Below are positions 1 through 7,596 of a DNA stretch of 64,000 nucleotides, piece after piece (position 1 is the first letter of the stretch; every line of letters begins with the position of its first letter). Under the pieces are notes generated by a model. That model was not told the DNA's origin, ran no database searches, and saw only the letters and a list, made by a program, of their open reading frames with translations. This stretch comes from an uncultured Bacteroides sp. (GTDB lineage: Bacteria; Bacteroidota; Bacteroidia; Bacteroidales; Bacteroidaceae): contig NZ_CAUCSQ010000012.1 of NCBI RefSeq assembly GCF_958445495.1, forward strand, positions 1-64,000, read 5' to 3'. The position numbers and the translations under genes are program-made.

Positions 1-36
1 ATAAAAAGGGATATTCAGTAAATGTCCCTAAAAAGT

Positions 37-86
37 AAAATAGCATATGAAGATGATAAGCCATAATTACTTCATATGCTATTTTT
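37..86. terminator. Hairpin at the left end of the IS (bidirectional terminator)
   Basis: A perfect 16-bp stem (37-52 with 70-85, loop of 17 nt) has T/A-rich tracts on both sides. It lies just downstream of the transposase stop and just inside the left inverted repeat. It would end transposase transcription and also shield the element from outside transcription. Confidence 0.7.
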
Positions 87-187
87 ATTTTATTTTTCCT
101 GTGTTTTATCTGATAAACTTATCCGGCAGGGCATGACGTTCCGGAAGAAGTCCGACGACCTCTTCTGATTCTGTCTGTAAAATCATG

Positions 188-1546
188 TCATGCCGCTTTA
201 TTCAGCCTTTTTTTGATTTTCTCTATCATCAGTACGGCATTTGCCGTATGTATTCCGAAGAAAATCCACAGGATTTCCGTCTTCCTGTTCCGCGCCTTTA
301 TTCTTGAGAGTGAGTAATGCTGTTTCTGAGTGCCGAAGCTACCTTCAAGCCTGGTGGCTCTCTCCCTTGAGAGTTCACGTCTGAGAACCTTTCTCAATGC
401 CTCGTCCTTTGCCGCCCTTCCCTTGCGTACGAAGGAAGTGGATATCCCATATTTCGTACAGAACTTCCTGTTGGCATTGTTGGCGTATATGGAATCGGCA
501 GCCACACATCTTACCCTCACATTCATCAGCTTCTGCTGCATACGGATACAGTCCTTCAGCCGTATCCCCTCATTGAACGCCTTGAAAGAGAGGTGCTCGA
601 TAAACGAGATACCGTCTATCTGTATGTTACCCGCCTTTGCACCGAACTCAACAGACTTGGTTTCCTTACCTCTTACGATGGGACGTACATAATGACGGTC
701 AATGCTGACAATACGGTCACTGACCTTCCGTCCTGCAAACAGTTCCTTTTCCTGTAGAAGAACCTTTCTGATTATGGAAAGCCGTTTCTGATAATCCGGT
801 GTATATGTGAGTGAAGACCCGTATGTTCTGTGAATCTCATCCCTTTGTATGATGAGCTTTTCAAGGAGCCTGATCATACGGCGCTTGAGCATCCTTGTCC
901 TTGAAGCCTTCCTTTTTCTTTTCTTGCAGTAGGACAGATAGGACTCTGACACATCCGTGTATTTGTTACGCGGACGCCTTATGCCAAGCTCCCTGCAATG
1001 CCGGCAGATATGCCTGTGAAGCCACACGATACCTTCCCAAAGGAGCTTCATGTCTGTCGGAAAACGCATATGGCTTTCATAGCAGGTGGCATCGGTCATA
1101 CACACGTGAAGGTTCTCAAGATAGGGTTTCCAGTGTGAGGCAAGCACTTTCTGAAAGGAATCAATGTCAAGACGGGAGGCTATTTCATTACGGATGGCAC
1201 TGACTATCTTGTAGTTGGTTATAGGACAGGACGGGTCTATCATGATTCCACAGAACAGCTGGTAGTGTATGTTCCCGTTAAGATGTTCCACCAGCTGTCT
1301 GTCGGAGAACCCGGTGTAGGCCTTCAGTACCATAAGGGCGATTTTGGCCGAAGGACTGAAACAGTTCCTGCGTCCCAGACGGCACTGGGATAGACCGGCA
1401 ACTTTTGCCATACTCTCAAATGGGAATACGGAATGAAGCCTGCCAAGCTCACTCTCATTAAAACTCTTGCGATATTTTTCCAGAATATCGAATTCTGTAA
1501 ACCCCAAAGTCGGGTGAATTTCTGAAATATTTCGTATCTTTGCCAT
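188..1546 (-). CDS. IS1182-family DDE transposase
   Basis: This 452-residue transposase would catalyse movement of the surrounding IS. The N-terminal part (about 62-105) looks like the DUF772 region of IS1182/IS5-type transposases (SAKIALMVLKAY...LFCG). A DDE-type catalytic triad can be proposed at Asp152 (MTDATC), Asp351 (AADSIYAN) and Glu401 (RLEGSFG), followed by the usual basic stretch with K, R and Y. A long basic, probably helical insertion separates the first two acidic residues. The reading frame is open from start to stop, so the gene appears intact. The start ATG at 1546 is the first in frame. A GC-rich leader stem (1563-1570 with 1594-1601) lies between promoter region and start and could damp translation from read-through transcripts, as in many IS elements; that role is inferred. 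Confidence 0.9.
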   Translation of the reverse strand: MAKIRNISEIHPTLGFTEFDILEKYRKSFNESELGRLHSVFPFESMAKVAGLSQCRLGRRNCFSPSAKIALMVLKAYTGFSDRQLVEHLNGNIHYQLFCGIMIDPSCPITNYKIVSAIRNEIASRLDIDSFQKVLASHWKPYLENLHVCMTDATCYESHMRFPTDMKLLWEGIVWLHRHICRHCRELGIRRPRNKYTDVSESYLSYCKKRKRKASRTRMLKRRMIRLLEKLIIQRDEIHRTYGSSLTYTPDYQKRLSIIRKVLLQEKELFAGRKVSDRIVSIDRHYVRPIVRGKETKSVEFGAKAGNIQIDGISFIEHLSFKAFNEGIRLKDCIRMQQKLMNVRVRCVAADSIYANNANRKFCTKYGISTSFVRKGRAAKDEALRKVLRRELSRERATRLEGSFGTQKQHYSLSRIKARNRKTEILWIFFGIHTANAVLMIEKIKKRLNKAA

Positions 1547-1562
1547 ATCTTGGTTTGGGAAT

Positions 1563-1601
1563 TTCCCCCGTTTTGGCTACCAAACCTTGTTTGCGGGGGA
1601 A
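1563..1601 (-). promoter_or_regulatory. Leader hairpin upstream of the transposase start
   Basis: TTCCCCCG at 1563-1570 pairs with CGGGGGAA at 1594-1601, 17 bp upstream of the transposase ATG. A stable stem here would be part of any transcript entering the IS from outside and could hide the ribosome site. The structure is seen; the function is inferred from similar IS leaders. Confidence 0.4.
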
Positions 1602-1689
1602 TACCTAAAGATACAAAAAAGCCAGCTAATTCGCAATACTTTAAGTATGAATTAGTTGGCTAATTTTATACTATTTACTGAATGTCCCT

Positions 1690-1734
1690 AAAAATGAAGG
1701 GTAAATGCCACCTTCTATGGCGTTTACCCTTCAT
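1690..1734 (-). terminator. Rho-independent terminator of the nuclease operon
   Basis: TGAAGGGTAAATGCCA (1695-1710) pairs with 1718-1733 as a 16-bp stem with one G-T position and a 7-nt loop. On the minus strand the stem is followed by a run of T. It lies about 50 bp beyond the stop of the minus-strand NUC1 gene. The IS right end (CCCT, 1686-1689) directly follows the T-run, so the IS seems to have entered the poly-T tract of this terminator. Confidence 0.85.
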
Positions 1735-1781
1735 TGAATTTTAAAGGATGAAATATCTGTAAGCGGAAGTTTGATTTTTAA

Positions 1782-2939
1782 TCACCATCTCCAATTGTCT
1801 TTGCTCTTTTCCACATTCGTTTCTATGTCTTGAGGAAGATTCGGGAAAAAATCAATATCCGTTTTAGCTTCTAACTCATCTATGGTAACCTCATAGTTTG
1901 AGACGGGCTCTTTGTTGTCATAAGATTTATGTTCAAACCAATACCCTATGGCTGAATATTTTCCGTCTTTGAGAGATAAAAGAGCCACGAAATAATATTT
2001 GGGAACAGCTATCTGGTGAGAACCGTCCGAGATATATTTTAGTATCTGGTCATCTCTGATGGTTCCGCCTTTTACTACATATAACGTATCTTTTGAATTA
2101 GTGATGTTATACCCTTTGCGTTGGATTTGTTCTTCTAACTTTAGCCAGATACCTCCGTTGAATCCGTCTTGGATTTGTGGACTCATATTTGACATATAGA
2201 ACGTCTGTTTATTGGCCGATACGGAATACTGTCTGTCTCCGGAGGCGATTAAATGCCCTCTATTGTAGCCGGAACCGGAAAAGGCTTTTGCTCCAAGCCT
2301 GTATGCCGGAGGTAATGACATATCTTCTGTAAAGTTCTCATTTCTTCCAACATTCTTGTCGGGAGTGGCAGTACTGAAAGTACATGCAACCCAACGGGAA
2401 TGCATTTTGTAACAGTCATATTCGTAGCTGTAAGTAATAATTTCTTTATTGTTCTCTTGGGTGGTATGAGTGACGAATTTATACATATTTCCAGAACGTA
2501 AGGCGGGAATCTCGATTCTTCCCGCATATTTGGAAGGCTTTTCCGGTTCCGGGTCCGGAGAAGGGTCCGAACCGTCACCCGCCAATTGTTTTAGTGTAAA
2601 CTTCGCATTTTCTTTTCCGGCCGTAATTGTGATAGTGACACTGCGTTCCGCATCGGTGTTTACTTCCATATAACCGCTGATAGAGCCGTTGCCGCTACCG
2701 GACGTCCTGCTTAGCGTACACCAACTGGCGCTGCTTGCAGCTTGCCATGCGCCATCGGCTTTTATGCGGATAATGAATCCGCCCCCTTTCGCATCAATCT
2801 GGGTTTGGTCGATAGATGCAATTCCTTGGTTTGTATTCTCCTGGCCTTGGGGAAGAGCCGGAATATCCTGTTCGCTACAGGATATAATTATGCTGCAAGT
2901 TATAAACAGAAAAAATGATTTAAATAACGTTTTTGTCAT
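1782..2939 (-). CDS. BACON-domain DNA/RNA non-specific endonuclease lipoprotein (NUC1 family)
   Basis: A predicted surface or periplasmic lipoprotein of 385 residues: signal peptide with lipobox ending at Cys21 (SIIISC), a BACON domain at about 37-120 (WCTLSRTSGSG, then FTLKQ), a D/P/E-rich linker, and a NUC1 endonuclease domain at about 140-370. The catalytic motif reads NRGH (226-229, general base His229), followed by NMSPQ (251-255) and FNGGIW with Asn261 as the probable magnesium ligand. The family's usual motif is DRGH, so the Asp is replaced by Asn, as in the second NUC1 gene at 9798. It would cut DNA and/or RNA outside the cytoplasm. Its ATG overlaps the stop of the upstream endonuclease/exonuclease/phosphatase gene by 4 bp, so the two are translationally coupled. 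Family assignment is firm; substrate preference is unknown. Confidence 0.88.
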   Translation of the reverse strand: MTKTLFKSFFLFITCSIIISCSEQDIPALPQGQENTNQGIASIDQTQIDAKGGGFIIRIKADGAWQAASSASWCTLSRTSGSGNGSISGYMEVNTDAERSVTITITAGKENAKFTLKQLAGDGSDPSPDPEPEKPSKYAGRIEIPALRSGNMYKFVTHTTQENNKEIITYSYEYDCYKMHSRWVACTFSTATPDKNVGRNENFTEDMSLPPAYRLGAKAFSGSGYNRGHLIASGDRQYSVSANKQTFYMSNMSPQIQDGFNGGIWLKLEEQIQRKGYNITNSKDTLYVVKGGTIRDDQILKYISDGSHQIAVPKYYFVALLSLKDGKYSAIGYWFEHKSYDNKEPVSNYEVTIDELEAKTDIDFFPNLPQDIETNVEKSKDNWRW

Positions 2940-3961
2940 TTTACTTCCTTAATTAGATAGATAATGGTGGGTAAATGGTCGCTGTATCCGTTCAGCCATA
3001 CGCCACCGGCTTGTGTCCGTTTAGGGTAACCTTTGTATTTACCTTCTTTCTGGAACATGAAGTCGCGGCGGAAAATCTCATGTTTGTAAAACTTCAATGT
3101 GCTGCGGTCTTTTCCCAATAAATTGCCGGTAAATACAATTTGGTCGAATAAATTCCATTTACCCCTGTACATCAAAGTTCCGTATCCCTTTTTCAACGTA
3201 TCCCACCAGGGATTATACAAGTCGGAAGGACCCACGTCCGCAGGCTTGCGTTTAGCTCCAAGCGCCACAGCCATACTCTTATTCATCGGGTCGTCGTTCA
3301 TGTCGCCCATAATGACGATTTTTGCGGTCGGGTTCTCCTTTAGTAAAGAATCCTTAATCGCTCTGACCTGTTCGCCTGCCCGTTCGCGTGCCGGGGAAGC
3401 GGCAGCCCTTGACGGCCAGTGGTTGACAATGAAATGCATCTTCTCGCCTGCAATGTTGCCGCTGGCAATCAGAAAACCACGTGTCTTGTGTACCGTGTCG
3501 TTGACATATACATAAGGAACGAGCTTGCTGCCGGTAAGTTCAAACAGTTTGGGGTTATAAAAAAACGCACAGTCTATGCCGCGCTTGTCTTCTCCTTCAT
3601 AGTGGACATATTTGTATCCCCTGTCCGCCAGGGCCGGTTGTTTCAGTATGTCCTGCAAAACCCGGTAATTCTCAACCTCCGAGACACCGATGATGGCGGG
3701 TCCCAATGGCAGCTTATCAGTGCTGAGCATGCTTAGTATCTCCGACATGTTTTTCAGTTTTGCCTTATATTTCATCGTATTCCATTGGTTGGTGCCGTCG
3801 GGAAGATATTCATAGTCATTCTTTCCTTCATCGTGAATCGTATCAAACAAATTTTCCATATTGTAGAAAGCTACGCTGTAGAGGGCGAATTTCTTTTCCT
3901 GTCCGTAAGCCATGAGGACGAAAAGAGCAAGTACACCTAAAGTAATTAAACTTTTTTTCAT
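2936..3961 (-). CDS. Secreted endonuclease/exonuclease/phosphatase-family protein
   Basis: 341 residues with a Sec signal peptide (MKKSLITLGVLALFVLMAYGQ) and a complete EEP fold, the family of DNase I, exonuclease III and sphingomyelinases. Active-site motifs are visible in order: FYNMENLFD (Asn34), SEVEN (Glu95), NHWPSR (His181), GDMND (Asp220, Asn222) and a C-terminal SDHLP His. All metal and catalytic positions are kept, so it should be an active metal-dependent phosphodiesterase or nuclease. The start was placed at 3961, the ATG that begins the signal peptide, rather than at 3997, which adds 12 residues with no signal character. It is first in a two-gene operon with the NUC1 lipoprotein and divergent from the TonB-receptor operon. 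Nucleic acid is the likely substrate given the neighbours, but phosphate-ester or lipid activity cannot be excluded. Confidence 0.85.
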   Translation of the reverse strand: MKKSLITLGVLALFVLMAYGQEKKFALYSVAFYNMENLFDTIHDEGKNDYEYLPDGTNQWNTMKYKAKLKNMSEILSMLSTDKLPLGPAIIGVSEVENYRVLQDILKQPALADRGYKYVHYEGEDKRGIDCAFFYNPKLFELTGSKLVPYVYVNDTVHKTRGFLIASGNIAGEKMHFIVNHWPSRAAASPARERAGEQVRAIKDSLLKENPTAKIVIMGDMNDDPMNKSMAVALGAKRKPADVGPSDLYNPWWDTLKKGYGTLMYRGKWNLFDQIVFTGNLLGKDRSTLKFYKHEIFRRDFMFQKEGKYKGYPKRTQAGGVWLNGYSDHLPTIIYLIKEVK

Positions 3962-3988
3962 CTTTAAAATTGATTTTAAAAGTGGGTA

Positions 3989-4010
3989 ATTTGTCATTTG
4001 TGTGACAAAT
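3989..4010. promoter_or_regulatory. Inverted repeat in the divergent nuclease/TonB promoter region
   Basis: ATTTGTCA (3989-3996) and TGACAAAT (4003-4010) form a perfect 8-bp inverted repeat with a 6-bp spacer. It is 28 bp upstream of the start of the minus-strand nuclease gene, inside the 200-bp region shared with the divergent TonB-receptor operon. The size and symmetry fit a dimeric repressor site. Its role is inferred; no regulator gene is adjacent. Confidence 0.4.
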
Positions 4011-4084
4011 ATCTAAAAAGAAAACGGAAAAACAGCTCTAAAGTGCGATTTTTTTTGTATGAAACATTGATATTTATAAAATTC

Positions 4085-4117
4085 TTTGTTATTTTGCCTC
4101 TCGACTTATTTCATTTG
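4085..4117 (+). promoter_or_regulatory. Probable promoter of the TonB receptor operon
   Basis: A TTTG (-33 type) at 4085-4088 is followed after 21 bp by TTCATTTG (4110-4117), seven of eight matches to the Bacteroides -7 consensus TAnnTTTG. The start codon follows 44 bp later. Spacing is close to the usual 19-21 bp. Confidence 0.45.
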
Positions 4118-4161
4118 TGTTGCGAGAATAAAGACCAATTAACATTAATATAAATTAAATT

Positions 4162-6690
4162 ATGAAACAACGATTAGGGTTAGCGATCGTGCTATTTTGC
4201 TTGACTCCGACACTATTTGCACAGCAGAAGATAAAGCAGAATGCCCGTGAAGACAATGCTTCTTTCATGTTTACAGAATCACAATTGAACGAAGATGACG
4301 ATGCAGCACAAAGTACGGCTGCATTAGTAACTTCCAACAATGATGTTTATCTGTCAAATGTAGGTTATCTGTTCAGCCCGATGAGATTTCGTGTAAGGGG
4401 ATATGATTCCCAGTACAGTGACATGTATATCAATGGGGTGCAGTTCAATGATGTAGAAACAGGTCGTTTCAGTTATGGATTAATCGGAGGATTGAATGAT
4501 GCTACCCGTAATAAGGAAGGTATCGGTCCTTTTGAAATTAATAATTTTACTTTCGGCGCGATAGGAGGCGCCACCAATATCAATTTACGTGCCAGCCAGT
4601 ATGCGGCAGGATCAAAGCTGACAGTTTCCGGCAGTAACCGTAATTACATTCTGCGCGGTATGTACACTTATTCCACAGGCCTGATGAATAACGGATGGGC
4701 GTTTACCGGTTCCTTAGGATACCGTTGGGGAAATGAAGGAAATATCGAAGGTATCAAATATAATTCTTTTTCTTATTTCCTCGGTGCGGAAAAAGTATTT
4801 AATGAGCGTCACAGCCTGTCTTTGGCAACATGGGGCTCACCTACGGAAAGAGGCCAGCAAATGGCGTCAACGGAAGAAGCCTATTATTTGGCAAACAGCC
4901 ATTATTATAATCCCAACTGGGGATATCAGAACGGGAAGAAACGGAATGCGCGGATTGTCCGTCAGTTTGAACCGTCGGCTGTCGCTTCATGGAATTTTAA
5001 TATTGATGATAATAAGAAATTAGTGACGAGTGCCGGATTCAAGTATTCCAATTACGGGAAAAGTGCGTTGGGCTGGAATGGCAATGCAGCCGACCCGCGT
5101 CCGGATTATTATAAGAAGTTGCCCAGTTCGATTTTTGATGTATGGGAATCCGTTCCTACCGCTGATGAGCTACAGCAGTTTAATGAAGTCACTAACAACT
5201 GGAAGAATAATAAAGCCTATCGCCAGTTGGATTGGGACGCACTCTATTTTGCCAACAAACAAGCGAATGCGTTAGGCAAGGAAACACTTTATTATGTGGA
5301 AGAGCGCCATGACGACCAGTTGGCATTCAACTTTAGTTCGGTATTTAACCATCAATGGAACGAGCATAACAGTTATATTGCCGGGATTATGGTTAATACG
5401 ACCAAAGGAATGCATTATAAAAAGATGAAAGACCTGCTGGGAGGACAGCTTTATACGGATGTTGACAAATTTGCTATCCGCGATCATGGAGTCAGTTCCA
5501 GTATGGCCCAAAATGACCTTGACAATCCCAACCGTCGCATCGGTGAAGGAGACAAGTTCGGTTATGATTATAATATCTATGTCAACAAACAAAGTGCCTG
5601 GGTACGTTATCAAGGAGATAACGGAGGAGCGCTCAACTATTTTGTCTCCGGTAAATTGGGCTCTACACAGATGTTTCGTGACGGACAGATGAGAAACGGG
5701 CGTGCTCCGTTGAAATCATTGGGGAGCAGCGGAACGGCAAAATTCCTTGAAGGAGGTGTGAAAGCCGGCTTGAACTGGGCAATCAACGGCAACCATTCCT
5801 TTACGTTGAATGCCGGATATGAAGAACGTGCGCCGTTGGCTTACAACTCGTTCATAGCTCCGCGTATCAAGAATGATTTTGTGAAAGACCTGAAAACAGA
5901 ACGTATTATTGGTGGAGATTTGACCTATAATTTCAATACCCCGTGGGTGATGGGACGTGTGACAGGTTATTATACACGTTTCCAGAACCAAGTGGAAATG
6001 GATGCTTTTTATAATGACAGTGAGGCGCGTTTCACTTATCTTTCCATGAACGGGATAGAAAAAGAACATTGGGGAATAGAGGCTGCCGCTACCTTCAAGT
6101 TGACGAGCGAGCTTTCTCTGACGGCTATCGGTACTTGGAGTGATGCCAAATACATAAACAATCCCGATGCTGTGCTGACGTATGAAAGTGAAAACGAGTC
6201 GAACCTCGACCGTGTTTATGCTAACGGGATGCGTGCCAATGGCACACCGCTTTCCGCTTATAGCCTTGCCTTGGATTATAATATAAACGGATGGTTCTTC
6301 AATCTGACTGGAAATTATTATCACCGTGTATATATTGACTTCTCAAGTTATCGCCGTTTAGGCAGTGTGTTGGATAAGAATGGGGCAGGTGTGGATGCCA
6401 GTGGGAATCCGATTCTCAATGTGCCGGAACAAGAGAAACTCGACGGCGGATTTATGCTGGATGCTTCGATTGGAAAATTCATCCGCCTGCGTAATGGCAA
6501 GAGCATCAGCCTTAATCTGAATCTGACTAATATCTTGAATAATACGGACCTTCGTACAGGCGGTTTTGAACAAAACCGTGATGATAACTACAAAGACGGC
6601 GATGCGCGTATTTACAAATTTTCCAAGAACTCTAAATACTTTTATGCGTTTCCGTTCAATGCTTTCTTGAATATCGGTTATAGATTTTAA
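4162..6690 (+). CDS. TonB-dependent outer-membrane receptor (non-SusC type)
   Basis: 842 residues: signal peptide (to about residue 21, ...TLFAQ), a plug-like region (about 50-150, with FRVRGYDSQYSDMYINGVQ) and a beta-barrel rich in alternating aromatic residues that ends in the typical aromatic C-terminus (NIGYRF). It lacks the carboxypeptidase-regulatory domain and the conserved plug linker of SusC proteins, and no SusD gene follows, so it is a stand-alone receptor. It should carry a ligand across the outer membrane using TonB energy. It heads an operon with a DUF5689 lipoprotein and a lamin-tail lipoprotein and sits between secreted nuclease genes on both sides, which suggests that oligonucleotides, nucleosides or a nucleic-acid-bound nutrient are imported. 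Ligand is inferred from context only. Confidence 0.85.
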   Translation: MKQRLGLAIVLFCLTPTLFAQQKIKQNAREDNASFMFTESQLNEDDDAAQSTAALVTSNNDVYLSNVGYLFSPMRFRVRGYDSQYSDMYINGVQFNDVETGRFSYGLIGGLNDATRNKEGIGPFEINNFTFGAIGGATNINLRASQYAAGSKLTVSGSNRNYILRGMYTYSTGLMNNGWAFTGSLGYRWGNEGNIEGIKYNSFSYFLGAEKVFNERHSLSLATWGSPTERGQQMASTEEAYYLANSHYYNPNWGYQNGKKRNARIVRQFEPSAVASWNFNIDDNKKLVTSAGFKYSNYGKSALGWNGNAADPRPDYYKKLPSSIFDVWESVPTADELQQFNEVTNNWKNNKAYRQLDWDALYFANKQANALGKETLYYVEERHDDQLAFNFSSVFNHQWNEHNSYIAGIMVNTTKGMHYKKMKDLLGGQLYTDVDKFAIRDHGVSSSMAQNDLDNPNRRIGEGDKFGYDYNIYVNKQSAWVRYQGDNGGALNYFVSGKLGSTQMFRDGQMRNGRAPLKSLGSSGTAKFLEGGVKAGLNWAINGNHSFTLNAGYEERAPLAYNSFIAPRIKNDFVKDLKTERIIGGDLTYNFNTPWVMGRVTGYYTRFQNQVEMDAFYNDSEARFTYLSMNGIEKEHWGIEAAATFKLTSELSLTAIGTWSDAKYINNPDAVLTYESENESNLDRVYANGMRANGTPLSAYSLALDYNINGWFFNLTGNYYHRVYIDFSSYRRLGSVLDKNGAGVDASGNPILNVPEQEKLDGGFMLDASIGKFIRLRNGKSISLNLNLTNILNNTDLRTGGFEQNRDDNYKDGDARIYKFSKNSKYFYAFPFNAFLNIGYRF

Positions 6691-6733
6691 GCAGATGTAT
6701 TTATCCATCCAAAACAAAAAAGAAGAAATGATT

Positions 6734-7576
6734 ATGAAGAAATTACTATCTATATTATGTTCCGGATTGCTGTTGTGCGGCACGGTTTTTACGTCATGTG
6801 AAAACTACGATGAGCCGGTGACGGGAAATGCTTATGGCAATAATGCCATTCCGGAAGGACGTACGATTTCGATAGCGGCGTTAAAAGAGAAATACAATGA
6901 TTTCATTGATACGAGTAAAGATACTTATACAACGATTGAAGGTGAGACCCGCATCGAAGGAGTGATAACTTGTGACGACGAGAGCGGAAACATGTATAAA
7001 AAACTTGTCGTAGCCGATGAAACCGGCGCTATCGTTATTGGAATTAATGCAACCGGTTTGTATGCTTTTTGTCCGGTAGGTCAGAAAGTCGTAATTGATT
7101 GTGAAGGTTTGCAAATCGGCAGTTATCGTAAGCAAGCGCAGATTGGAACTGTTTATAATAATTCGGTGGGACGTATGCCTGACTATGTTTGGGAGCAACA
7201 TGTACGTCTGATTAATGAACCGAGATTATATTATGAAGAGTTAAAACCTATCGAAATAACTACTCCTGCCGAGCTTGACGCCATAGATTTAAAAGAGGCG
7301 CCGGTTTTGGCAACATTTAAAAATGTCAAACTCTCGGAAGCAGATGGAACAGCGACCTATGCGCCGGGCGATGAAGGTTCGGTGAAACGTTATTTCACTT
7401 ATTCGGATGGTACGGAAAGTGGTAATAACCTTTTCCTGTATACAAGTGCTTATGCTAACTTCTCAATGGAAATAATGCCGCAAGGAAGTGTGGACATAAC
7501 GGGAATATTATTGCGTTATAATAATCAATGGGAAGTTATTGTCCGTACTTTAAGCGATATTAAACGAAATAATTAA
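6734..7576 (+). CDS. DUF5689-type surface lipoprotein
   Basis: 280 residues with a lipobox at Cys22 (VFTSC) followed by an acidic/Asn-rich tether and a DUF5689 region (about 30-210: ISIAALKEKYND, then an OB-fold-like segment with VIGINATGLYAFCPVGQKVVI). The start is placed at 6734, the last of three in-frame ATGs (6695, 6728, 6734), because the signal peptide begins MKKLLSIL there and a purine-rich stretch precedes it. It lies about 40 bp after the receptor stop and 20 bp before the next lipoprotein gene, so it is mid-operon. In this family the protein is thought to sit on the outer surface and bind ligand for the partner receptor, a SusD-like role in a SusD-free system; that is inference. 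Confidence 0.75.
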   Translation: MKKLLSILCSGLLLCGTVFTSCENYDEPVTGNAYGNNAIPEGRTISIAALKEKYNDFIDTSKDTYTTIEGETRIEGVITCDDESGNMYKKLVVADETGAIVIGINATGLYAFCPVGQKVVIDCEGLQIGSYRKQAQIGTVYNNSVGRMPDYVWEQHVRLINEPRLYYEELKPIEITTPAELDAIDLKEAPVLATFKNVKLSEADGTATYAPGDEGSVKRYFTYSDGTESGNNLFLYTSAYANFSMEIMPQGSVDITGILLRYNNQWEVIVRTLSDIKRNN

Positions 7577-7596
7577 TTCAATTAACACATATAATT

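Larger units (their letters stand above)
7..1689 (-). mobile_element. IS1182-like insertion sequence
   Basis: The ends are a 17-bp imperfect terminal inverted repeat with one mismatch: AGGGATATTCAGTAAAT at 7-23 and its partner, read on the minus strand from 1689 to 1673 as AGGGACATTCAGTAAAT. Between them lies one transposase gene on the minus strand. Each end carries a strong internal hairpin (37-52/70-85 and 1621-1632/1649-1660), and a further stem sits upstream of the transposase start. Both flanks are A-rich, so a short target duplication of A residues is possible but cannot be measured because the window begins at the left end. The right end touches the T-tract of a terminator. The family call rests on the transposase. 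Confidence 0.8.

Noticed and set aside
1..1694. Target-site duplication of the IS
   Set aside because: Both flanks are A-rich, and the left flank is cut off by the window edge, so a duplication cannot be told from chance.
4162..6690. Reading the receptor as a SusC protein
   Set aside because: It lacks the carboxypeptidase-regulatory domain and the SusC plug linker, and no SusD gene follows.
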